Below are positions 48,265 through 59,867 of a stretch of DNA of 64,000 nt, piece by piece (position 1 is the stretch's first letter; every line of letters starts with the position of its first letter). The translations under genes and the position numbers were made by a program. The stretch spans positions 71,191,554-71,255,553 of the forward strand of contig OX485803.1 in NCBI GenBank assembly GCA_950295325.1, in the 5' to 3' direction. Source of the stretch: Polytrichum commune (taxonomy: Eukaryota > Streptophyta > Polytrichopsida > Polytrichales > Polytrichaceae). The notes below the pieces were generated by a model that saw nothing but the letters and a program-made list of their open reading frames with translations, made no database searches and had not been told where the DNA came from.

Positions 48265-49718
48265 ACGATGAGTACTTAAGGGGACACCCCCCCACTTCGG
48301 GACTCTTTTTGCATCTCAGATGTGGGTTGCGCTGCTTGGACCCTTGTAGTGTGCTGGATGTTTATTTTGTGCAGGTACAGATCTTATTGCAATGGACCTT
48401 TTATACCCTAAACACTAAATTCCAAGCCCTAAACCCATTAGTGGAGGCAATTTTTATGTGGGTTGCACTCTCTGGATCCTTGTAGTGTGATTGATTATTA
48501 TTTATGGCAGGTATCGTTCCTGGTGTAAGGTTCCTATTATGGCGCCGCAAATCACGGAGGTTTACGGACGCGCGTCCGTAAACCTTAAACCTCTTGGTTA
48601 ATTGATTATCTATTGCTCTGAGAACTGTACTTGATCTAGTACTCATGTACATTGAGGTTTACGGACGCGCGTCCGTAAACCTTCGTACCTTGTGGTGCCA
48701 TAGTTCGGTGTTGCACCTGAACTGGGATCATTACCACTTGCCTTTTAGAGTATGCAATCGAGACTGTAAATTTACGGACGCGCGTCCGTAAACCTTCAAC
48801 CTCTTGGTTAATTGATTATCTATTGCTCTGAGAACTGTACTTGAGCTAGTACTCATGTACGTTGAGGTTTACGGACGCGCGTCCGTAAACCTGCGTACCT
48901 TGTAGTGACATAGTTCAGTATTGCACCTGAACTGGGATCATTACCACTTGCCATTTAGAGTATGCAATCGAGACTGTAAATTTACGGACGCGCGCCCATA
49001 AACCTTAAACCTCCGGGCGCTTTGTTCCTTTGTTGCCTTGAGCATTGTCTTTGTGCTCGTACTGAGGTCCAGATAGGTTTACGGACGCGCGTCCGTAACC
49101 TGCAAACCTCTGGTGCCATAGTTTTGTGCCATGTAGAATATTACGTTGAGACTGTACGGTCAATGGAGGCATAAGATCCCTAAACCCTAAACTTACATCA
49201 CCCTATGTCTCATAGTATAATATTTTGACATTCATAAAATACACTAGGAAGCGCGTATGTTAACCTCTTCAAACTCATAGTCGTCAGGCTTGGGTAAACA
49301 TGTCCGTGGCACCTGGACCTCTTGGGTCCCTAAACCTCTATGTGTCTTGGACAACACTGGCTTTTGACATTTGGATGTTTTCGGACGCGCGTCCGTATTC
49401 CTAAGTTGTATAGTTTGCGGAAATATTTGCGCATGATAATGACCTCTTTGATCACGAAGAGATTTACGGATGCGCGTTGTCTGGACCTTTCCGCAGACTA
49501 TGAACAAATAAATGTATTTGTATACGCGTATGCTTGCACTGATAATGTTGTTACATGGAGGTATACGAACGCGCGTTCGTATACCCTAAACCCTTTGTTT
49601 CCAGGCCATGAAATCCATTATTGTTCACATTGTGTTTCATTGACAATAAGCGTTAGGCCTATCCATATCATTTATTGAATGGGATATTTTAACATACTCT
49701 TCGTTTGGATCACTTGTA
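48265..49718 (+). promoter_or_regulatory. Promoter and leader of T3 with a P2 dyad array
   Basis: The TTAAGGGGACACCCCCC box near 48275 matches the T1 promoter. P2 dyads follow at 48560-48583, 48657-48680, 48770-48793, 48867-48890, about 48980 (diverged), about 49077, about 49377 (diverged) and 49560-49585. Two 210-bp units (48584-48793 and 48794-49003) carry the first ones. The dyad at 49560-49585 has altered but still fully symmetric arms (GGTATACGAACG and its complement). An acceptor CACTTGTAG at 49711-49719 precedes the ATG. Confidence 0.75.
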
Positions 49719-49724
49719 GTGGCC

Positions 49725-52700
49725 ATGGATTCCAACATCAATGATAGTGCATTCGAGTTCTCTTCGGAAGCGTCAAGCTATGCTAGCGAATTTGAAGATG
49801 TCGTGGAACAGGAAACTACAATTGGTGTCGCCAATGCAGAGGATGAATTCCTTCCACCATGTGAGGGTTATTCGCGGGAACAGTGGATTGATCTTGATGT
49901 TGTCCTAGTCAATGGATGTGGCGTCCCCGTGGCCGATGGTGTTTGTAGGAATTCAAATCCTACAGACTGTATTGATGCAAATCCCCTTGGGGAGGAAGAT
50001 GTTGGGGTGTGCATTTTGAATTCCAAACATCCATTGGAAGTGCCTCATGGTTGGAGATTCTCTCTTCGTCGATGGCCGTTGCGAAGTGTTCTTCATGATG
50101 GTGTCAGCTTGTGGAATCATGCCCGTCGTTTTGAGGAAATACAAAAAACTTTGTTCGCCACAATGCGTCCTAGAAAAGGTCGGCGTAAGTATGATTCCGT
50201 TCACGTGCCTCGTAAATCCACGCAACGTCATCGTGACCAAACATTGGGAGACACATCTATTAGGTCCGTAGCAACAAAGGATTGTTGTGCAAAGAGGTGT
50301 TGCCAACTATTTCCCCGTGACAAAATCAAATCTGTGAGACAAGAGATGTGGCTTGCGGACTTTCGTATGCGATCTGCAAAGAAACTTGAAGTTCATCGCA
50401 ACGTGCACTTTGATGCCGAAGGTCGTAAGGTTGTGACCTTGGAAAATGTAGAGGTATGTTGCAAGGCATGGTACATTATACATGCAGTTTCAAAGGCAGA
50501 TTTTTATAGGTTCCGGAATTACTCGATGCAAGGACGGCGTTCTTGGTTCCATGGCAACTCTGGCACAAAAAAGCCCAGGGAGGCAACACTCCAAGCGGCT
50601 GCAACACTATCAACCATCATTATGCCATTAGCGGATGCGATACCACACAAGACGCGGACTTTGCCGTCGGGGGAAAAGGTTGTTCAGATGGTTTTGCCTA
50701 CTGGGACAAAATAGAAGAACATACTTATGGATGTTAATGAAGTTGGCGAAAAAGCTAGATGTGGGCCGATTTCGTTGTCAAAATTGAGTGTGATCAAGAG
50801 TCAACAATTTGCAGAGTACATTACGAAGAGGCCTGGGGATAAGTTTGCTAGGTGTTCTGCTTGTGAGAAATACAAGGGCCTTCGAGATGCACATCCAATA
50901 GGGACCGAGTCGTACAATAGACATCAACGGAAATACATTGAGCATGTCAACAATCAGGAGGCACACCGTCAAGACTACTACAATAATCGTGCATTATCGA
51001 TAATGAGGCCAAATGAGGTTTTGACAATCATTCATGACAAAATGGACCATGCGAAGACTGCGTGCCCGTGTTATGCGCGGAAAATAAAGGCTACAGATGG
51101 ATATTTCAAGCTTCCAATATCTGTCACAGGTTCGTTGGGTTTCACATTTTTTGGCGCACCCACATACTAATCGTTAAAAGTTACGGATGCACGTCCGTAA
51201 GTGTTTGTTCATTTTCTTGGCGTGCTTGCGGAAAAATTGAATCTCATTCTCATAGCTGATTTTGGAATGTACCTCTCATTTGTATGTGTTAATTCAGGTA
51301 TGATCGCACATGGCCATGTGGACGTCAAATATGCACATTATGGCTTGGATTTCTATCCAGGCGACGCCAATCATACCGTAGGGTCTTTTGCAAAACTTCT
51401 ACGAGATCTTGAGAGTCCGCCAACATCATCCTCTCGTGCTCTTTTTGTTGGATGTGGAACAACACCGATTTATGAGGCTGTGCTAGAGGGGAAGGAAGTT
51501 TGTCTATCTTCACTGCAAGAACCACCTGAACAACCCGTTCTTGCTAAACCTTTGCCTCCAACTCTACACGTGCAACTGGACAATTGTGCCAAAGACAACA
51601 AATGTCGATACGTGTTTTGTTTTTGGTCATTGCTCGTAGCCAAGGGCATTTTCAAAGAAGTGTTTGTGTATTTTTTGATGGTTGGCCACACGCATGATGA
51701 CATTGACGCTTCATTTGGACGTTAGAGTATGAAGTTGCACGAGGAGGATTTTCCGACGATTCCTCTTTTCATGAAATCATACATGGATTTGGATAATGTG
51801 CCAGTCATCCCGCATTTGATTGAAGAAGTGCCCGATTTCAAATCGTTTATCAAACCATTCATTCTTAAAGGAGGTGACCGCTTAGTGGGCCATACCAAGG
51901 CTCAACAATTCCGATTCTATATGCGTGATGATGGTCTGCCGGCCATGCAATTCAAAGTTTTGTGCACTTCCCCGAATTGGGGTCCAAAGGAAGGGATACT
52001 CGTATGGCGCCAAAACGAAGAGGGCAAATGTATGCTACCTGATGGGGAGCCAAAGCCTTGCACACCCAACCCCATGAGGAATGGACTTGAAATTATCAAA
52101 GGTATATCCGGATTCATCGAGTATTGGAAAGAATTGTGCGAGGAAGACATCACAAGGCGTGTTCGGGATACCCACGAACCATTGATTGCGTATTGGGATC
52201 GCATTCGCTCAGCATTGCTAGCACCCGATATCGATACACATTCATGTTTGACACAAGGTTTTTGGCCACAAAGCCGAGTGACAATCGTGGAATCTGAGGC
52301 CATGTTCTTCGACAATGGGGACATCCGTGAAGAGTTCGCTGCGGACGACCATTATGTTGGACCAGCTCGTAATCGCCCGGCTCCATCATTTCGTGTGGTT
52401 GTTGATTGCTACGAAGGGTATATGATCCTCGTACATCTTGGAGATGAGGAGCACCCTAAACCGATTTGGTTGGTAAAAGCATTGTCATCACCAAATTTTG
52501 TTCCAACTAGCCCAAATTTTCATCAAATTGAGGTGGAATATTGCCGTCCAAGCACCAAAGATCAAAATGTGCTCCGCACATATTTAGGGTGGGACACAAA
52601 AAAATGTTTCAAATGGACAATGGACTCAGCATACGAACCAATATGGATAAACACAGATACCATACTTTGTGCTTGGAAACCACGCAAAGGTTCCAAATCA

Positions 52701-52820
52701 GAGACAATGACCATCCCCCAAAAACATATAGATTTTGCCAAAGACAACTTGGCACGTATTGCTGCTGCAGAAAACGATGTCGATAATGGAAATGAAGCTG
52801 AGGATGAAGATGGAGAGTGA
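49725..52820 (+). pseudogene. T3: DUF7869-like transposase with two nonsense codons
   Basis: Exons 49725-51129 and 51298-52820, 976 codons in all, same architecture as T1 (zinc-like cysteines, MDHAKT, QLDNCAKDN, GHTHDDIDASFGR). TAG at 50712-50714 replaces Trp of TKWK, and TAG at 51723-51725 replaces Trp of GRWSMKL. The second lesion is identical in T2. Otherwise the frame is open and the acidic C-terminus (EAEDEDGE) is present. The intron holds a P2-type dyad with two mismatches (51181-51200). Confidence 0.82.
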
Positions 52821-53699
52821 TATTGACGTAGGTTTGGACCAAAGTTATTTGAAATGTGTCTTGGTTTTTCATGAAATATATGACATGGGGGTCGAATACT
52901 AGTATATTAGACACATTTTATAGCAATGTTATGGATTACAATTATATTGCATGATTGTATTGATTTATGGATGTTGAATCCAACTTCCCATGCGCTATCA
53001 AATGTTTTTTATATGTTTGTTTTTACGGTTGTTATAGATTACAATTATATTGCATGATTGTATTGATTTACGGATGTGGAATCCAACTTCCCATGGCTAT
53101 CAAATGTTTTTTATATGTTTGTTTTTACGGTTGTTATAGATTACAATTATATTGCATGATTGTATTGATTTACGGATGTGGAATCCAACTTCCCATGTGC
53201 TATCAAATATTTTTTATATGTTTGTTTTTACGGATGTGGAGTCCAAACTATATAATTATATTGCAGATGCTAATTTGCAATTTCTTTTACCCACTGTCAA
53301 ATTATTTTAATATTGTTGCGTTTGGGATGTGCCGTTCAATTCACCCACAATTGGCTAAGACCTTTATGTTTGGGATACACATCCAAGAGTCTATAGATAT
53401 AAAATCAAATGGCTATTTTTAGATTCGTTATTTTTGCTCACTACAAAATCAAAAATACAAAATAATTGTGAATTTTTGTCATTGGAATATTGTGTTGACG
53501 TAGTTTTGATTATCAACTAAATAATTACTATATTTAGATATCTATATATAGTATTCACATATGGATCTCCTAAACATTGTGTTGCCATTGTTCCCCATAT
53601 TCCCCATGTTCCCTACGTTCACAATATTCGCATCCGAAACTATGGGCCCAATTTATTTGGAGACTTTCCAAAGTCTCCAATTAACGAATATAGTGTTTA
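52821..53699 (+). other. 3' flank and terminus of T3
   Basis: Three tandem units of about 103 bp (52935-53235) with ACGGATGTGGAATCCAAC and TGTTTTTTATATGTTTG; T2 has one or two units. Ends with the hairpin GAGACTTTCCAAAGTCTC at 53661-53678 and the tail to about 53699, as in T1 and T2. Confidence 0.65.
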
Positions 53700-56600
53700 T
53701 GCAAGGTGTTGATATTTTCCTTCCTTCGAATTTCCTACTCCTTGAGAGAATGAGTCAAGATTCTCTCAAGTAGGTAGAAGATGGGTGATTTGTGATTTTG
53801 AGATGTCGCAGTAGCTAGGTGATACCCTCATTCCACTCTACCTTGATCATCTCCTATGGAGTCCTTTGTGGATCGACGATGGCCTCCTTTGTATTTCCAA
53901 TACATCTCGTTCTCCATCTGTCTTCCACGAGGTTCACTCGGTTTCGCTTTAAATACCCTATCCACATAATTTTCAAGACCCTACAAGTTGCTTAACACCT
54001 CGAGTCAACAAAGCCATGTTGGCACAAGTTCATAATCTCCCTTTCACCCAATATGTTTCTCACTATACTAGAACCAGTGGTTGTCGTTTCTCTTATACGT
54101 GCTTTCCATATTCTTGATGTTGACATGGTAAATGGATATTTACCAAGAGCCTTGGGTAATAATAGGGCAATTTAGTTCCAAGGGAGGTTTAAGCAAATAT
54201 TTTTTATATTTTTAGCCATTTGACTTCCCAATGAAAAACTATAGTGACTTGAATTTGAATTTCTAACAAAGTAATGAACTAAAAACATGTAACAATACCC
54301 TTATTCATTTCCAAATCCTATAAGGTATTTGTTGCATGGTCGCCAAATATTAAAAATTCTTTTATCTACCCCCTGGTAGTATGGTCATTCTTACCAAACT
54401 TGTATTGTTCTACCCTTCACTATCCTAGCATACCTTATTGGTAATGGCTGCTAATTGTACCATTTTTTTTATTCAACCTACATGTATTGGTTCTTGAAAT
54501 ACCTTAGAGATACCGGTATTGGCACTCACTACCCCACCCATCCTACCTCATAATACCCAATTGCCTACTTGCCAACTACAGTCTTAACACTTAAAGGTCA
54601 GGGGGCGGGGGGGTTGAGAGGACTATTGAGAGGCCTTGAGAGGATTGTTTCGTCATCCAAAAGTTGACAACTATCATGTCCTCCATTCATAACACTTACA
54701 TTGCCGTATTTGGTAGTGAATATTATGAGGTTATTGTCTCATTCACGTAATTGGTTATGTGACTGCCATGCACATAATAGATTATGCTTCGACCTTTCAA
54801 ACCCTCCTTTATGCTATTGGCTCTCCTACCAGTTTCGCCTAGCTTTCCTACTTGGTTTTTCCTATTGGTCTATCCATACAAAATTGATACAAAATTAACT
54901 AGTGCTAAGGATGGGAAAAATTACAAAATTACACCTTATGAGCAAAAGAAAAATGGGCACATAATCAAGCATCAAAAGACAGCTAGGATTGAAGAAAGGT
55001 GAAGGGAGGAAGATCGCCATGGCCATTGAAGAGTGGAGCTTGGAGGAACAAGGGACGACCGAGGCTTTGAAAATCGAAGGGGGATGGATTGTTTTAAAAG
55101 TGGATTTACACCTTGCCAAAGACTCCCTCCTTAAGACCCCAACAAGGATTCCCTGGTCTAAGACCTTGCCCAAGACTCCCAAGTTAAGACCACCAAGGAA
55201 GACCCTAGCTAAAGACCCCCGACAAAGACCCCAACTCAAGACCTAACGAATACCCTGGTCCAGGGAAATGACAAAGACCTAGTATCAAGACTTAGAACTT
55301 AGGAGATCTTAGACTTAGTATGTTGCAACCCTTGCTAGCTCCTTAACAATCTTGCCAATTTTCATTCTAGCAAAGATTACGAGCGCTAACCCTTCGCATT
55401 CCGCCATGCTAATGGTTAGCTCCTCCTACCCTGGACCTTAAAGTTCATAAGAGGAGAACCAACCCTCCTACTTTGCTTTCGGGACTCACCTCTTAATTGC
55501 TAACCAATTCTTAGATGTGGACTTTCATCCATGAAAATCCAATCTTATGTTGATCATCGTATTGCCAGAGCAACACTATAACAACCCAAACCATACTAGG
55601 CAACTATGGCCTCACATTGGGCCAATGCCCATGGAGGCCGTGCCGTTCGGCCTCAGGTAGGTGAAGCCACACCACCTCACCCATATAAGCCTCTAGGACT
55701 CTAGGCGGGGCCCCTACCCCACCGTCAAGAAACCTTTTGTCTCTCTACCAAGAGTTGGGGCCAAGTAGACATTTTCCCTTAGCCGCTGGGCCTAGACGCC
55801 CCTAGCAGCTTCAGACCATCATAACTTCCTTATGTTATCTTTGATGCAAACAAGAAACCACTCCATCTTCATCTACGCTTCACGTAGATGCCAATGGATT
55901 CCTCACTTGACCCATCCGGGCAAGTATTAAGGAAGTTATGCATGTTCAAACCTTGGCAGTCCCGGGAGCCACTCATAAGCCACTGCTGTACCAGGGCGCT
56001 GTCCCGGGATAGCGCCCCATTCAAATTGCCATAACTCCTAGCTGACACCTTCGATTGAGGTGTTCTTAAGCATTGTAGAATCTATACGCCATAAGCTACG
56101 CATAACTGATGGCCTTACCCTCGTGCCTCCTAGTCTCAGTGGGTGGTAGACGTTCGCAACGCCCGGGGCCCTCACCCACACCATGGTCACTTGGGCCCTC
56201 TCACCAACGGTACCACAAGTCCCGAGTGTCACTCCAGGGTCCCCCTTGTGCCCATGGTGTTTTGAGCACTCCTCATGGAGAGGTGCACAACATAGAAAGT
56301 AGTTGAGAATAACTACTTTAACCACCATATGTTTGTGGAAAATACATTTAAAAGCGATTAAAACAACACCTTTAACTATATATTTATTGCTACTAAATAT
56401 AGGTTGTAGGGACATCACATTTCTATATTTAATCATTTTAATAATCAAAATATAACTATATTATTTCTACATCTCACGAACTATAAAAAAAAAGGAATTA
56501 AAAGACCATATTACACTTCCTTGGCCCCAAACAATTTACATGAGGTATCACCAAGGTCTCGATATAGGTGAGAAACCACTTGGGACTTGGAAATGAGAAT

Positions 56601-56841
56601 TGGATTCCTAGAATGACAATTGGAACTTGACATATGGATACTCAAAATTTTACCTACAAATCCAGGAGCTCCAATTGAGTCTTACTCATAGCAATACTTA
56701 GAATTTTGAAGGCTTGAAGACTTTCACTTGATTTTTGGAAATCACTTAGAAATTGGAAAACATGTAACTTAAGTGACTTGAGATACTTAGATATTTAATA
56801 CACTTAGAAACTTGATAATTGGAGCTACTTGTACATGAGAT
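53700..56841. other. Intergenic DNA without recognisable gene
   Basis: 55000-55250 has an AAGACCCC-type low-complexity stretch whose frame (54989-55246) is Lys/Pro-rich and probably not a gene. 55560-56290 is unusually GC-rich and could be a fragment of an unrelated retroelement, but no ends or domains were seen. Confidence 0.45.
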
Positions 56842-59800
56842 TGTGAACCCTTTGAGTGGTCCACCACTCCGCAGGATCACTTTTAGTTAGAATGTTAGCA
56901 TTAAAAGTTAGAATTGATAGGGAATTTAGAGAAAATTAGTTCATTTAGCATTTAGCCTAGAAGAAGGAAGGTCAAAATGAAATTAAGTAGTGCTAGAAGA
57001 TAGCAAAGTAGAAAAAATATGCTACCTAGTAAAAACAACTAGCTAAGCAAATGTTAGTAAATGCTAGTTAAGCAAATGTTAGTAGATGCTAGTTAAGAAA
57101 ATGTTAGTAGATACTAGCTAAGCAAATGTTAGTAGATGCTAGCTAAGAAAATGTTAGTTTATTAGTTAGTGTGAGGCACACAAGACTATTGGAGGTGTTT
57201 TGCGTAAGAAGACAAAATCGGCTTAAAGACTTCTGAAGACAAAAAAGAAAGAGAGCAAGGGGGCTACTAGCCCACTTGTCCCCTTGCCAACTCGATGGCA
57301 AAAAATTAGAAAGATTTCTAAAGGTTTCTCGTCGGAGCCACCTCGATGAGAGGGTAGCAAGCTTAATCGGGAAAACCCCCGAGCCAAAATTTCGGGAAAG
57401 GGTTTGAAAAATGGAGCCGGTGGAGGAGGGGTCCAACTCTTTTGTGAGAAAGTTTAAAAACCCCTCCTTCCACCTTGCAGGAATTCTCTCTTCTTCTAAT
57501 GCTTGGGCAAAACCCTGCTTAAATATAGTTAGCAAAAAATCCTTTAGCATGCATTCTCAATGGCCTTAAAGAAAAGTTTGACAAACTCTTCTACTCTCTC
57601 TCCTAGTTATAATGTATGTTTATTAACACACCAGCAAAATTATTCATTTCTTTTGTAGAGGTAGGTTGGATTATAGAATTATTTTAAGTGGAGGCATTGT
57701 AGACCTCATCTGCCAATGTCCTGAAGGCTTAGTTCAGAAGCTAGAACAAAATACTTATCATTTTTTTCTTAGAAATATTTCTTATAGCTATCCATAGCCG
57801 TTTCCCATTTGTGATTTGGTTAAGATGACAATTAATTATGGATTTTCAAATATGGAGGAGAAAAACTGGGTGGTCTTGTGGATAGCGGCTGCTGGATCAG
57901 ACTTGCGAGCCCAAAAAGAATTTTAATTCTAAGAAGTTATATTTTTCCCAAGTAGAGTTTTTGTCAGGTTTCCAAAATTGCTTAGAACATTTTATTTGAG
58001 CATGATTTGAATTAGATATGAATTGTGGAAGACGGGACACATAGTTTAAGAACTCTTGGTTGACTGCTGCATTACAAAGGATCTCTTGGGTTCACTTCGG
58101 CTTAACTTTCTAATCACATATTTTTATCAAATAAATATTTTTAATATCTCTCCAAGGTCATATGGAACGTTTGATTTGAATAAGATTTGAATTAGATATG
58201 AATTGTTGAAGGCGAGATACATAGTTTAAGCCTTCTTGATTGACTGCTGTGTTACAAGGAGTTTGCTGAGTTTTTATTAGCTTGACATGCTGATGTCATA
58301 ATTTTCCTAGTTAGAACTTGTTCATAAATTTTTAATGGTATAAGGAAAACCTAGATCCAAGGATTAAAGAATGTGCTATGAATTTTTGAAGTTAGAAGTT
58401 AGATAGGTGGGTTGGAAGGGTCGGTTGAATCGACCTCACACTTCCAACCCTCATAACTTTTGCATTTCTTATCCGATTAAACTGATTCTTAGATCATTGG
58501 AAAGATAATTAGGTGCACTAAGTATAAATATTATTCTTAGGATTAAATTACAGTGTAAAATAAATACTTTATATTTTAATTGTTAACTAAGGTACGTTTA
58601 CTACCAAACTAGTTACAAAGAAGGAGGCAAGGTCGACGCTCGGGAAGTGGAGCAAGGAGGAAGGTAGCGGCTCGGCCTACATCAAGCCCAAATCAACCGA
58701 GGAAAATTGAGGTAAATTAACTAATCTTAAGCCTTCCATTTAGGGTTGGAGGGAGCGCGGCTAAGATATGCATCTCTAAACCCACTCACATATCTCCTAA
58801 GGTCAAGTGGCTTGACCACTTGACCGCCAAGGGAGTACCCAATTCCATTGTTTTCGGGGCCCTTGGTATGTTTTGTGGTAGTAGTTTCATTTATTAGCAA
58901 GTTTCATACGTGGTAGGTCAGATTAATTACCAACATAATCACTCTTAATGTTGTTGGTGGAAAGGTAGGATTGATGACCCGCGAATCCACTATTATGTTG
59001 TTGGCCCCATAGATTGGGAGTAATGGCCCCAATTTATGAAGATTGCGCAACAGGTTGAACCTACAGGTCGCTCGTCACCCTGGTCTCATTGAGGTGCATT
59101 TCATGGTCTATCCAGTGTAAACATATTTAATATTCAAAACATACAAAATAAATCGTAAACCCTTGTTGGCAAGAGACCTGAATCGGAAACTTAATTAATT
59201 CGGTAGATAACACCACCATTCAAACCATTGATGTCTGAATGGGTTTGAGATGACACTCAACCTTCAAAGGACCTGCACGAAGCCTTAGAAGGTTCCGAGG
59301 TAAGGGGTGCACCAACCAGGTAAGGGGTGATGCCTAATATGTGAATGTAGTGAGGTAGGACGTGCAAACGAAAGGAAGTAATTAAGAAGGAATTTGTGTG
59401 AAGGGTGGGACTTAGGCCAAGTTCCCCCGTTTAGGAAACTAAATAGAACTAAGTAAAGAAATAGGAAGAATTGAATGGTCCATCAAATTATCGTTATTCC
59501 GTTCATTGAGCTAGGGTGGTATGAGTCACATCCGGTTGGTGTGTATTAGAACCATCCCAATTCACAAATTAGGATTGCCTTGGTTTCAAGGTTGGTGCGT
59601 CTGTGCGTAGAATAGGTTGTAAGTTAAGGTTAGAACTAGATATGAAATTGGTTAGTGGAATTTAGAGCCACAATAGTAAAAAACTAAGGCCCAACCTCCA
59701 GAGGTATTACGACGCATATTTAATTTTCCTTAAAAATCTAACTACTCACGTTATACACCTATCATCCGGGTTCGGCTTGGGCACCTGCAAGTGCAAGTCA

Positions 59801-59867
59801 CCTTCACCGAAGGACTTGTGTGATACTTTTAGACTCCCTCGAAAGGGGGTGGCCCAAAAGTACCACA
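56842..59867 (-). mobile_element. LTR copy R4 (3026 bp), older and diverged
   Basis: Same family as R1-R3 in minus orientation (TGTGAACCC...GTACCACA). The flanking 5-mers GAGAT and GAGTT differ at one base, consistent with an aged target duplication. It retains the internal repeat missing in R2 and carries an extra piece of roughly 130-150 bp near 59179-59325 that ends in a small duplication of GGTAAGGGGTG. Many scattered substitutions make it the oldest copy here. Confidence 0.8.

Noticed and set aside
52967-53422. 151-codon cysteine/tyrosine-rich open frame downstream of T3
   Set aside because: It translates the 103-bp tandem repeat of the T3 3' flank.
54989-55246. Lys/Pro-rich 85-codon open frame
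   Set aside because: Low-complexity AAGACCCC-type repeat without domain or splice context.
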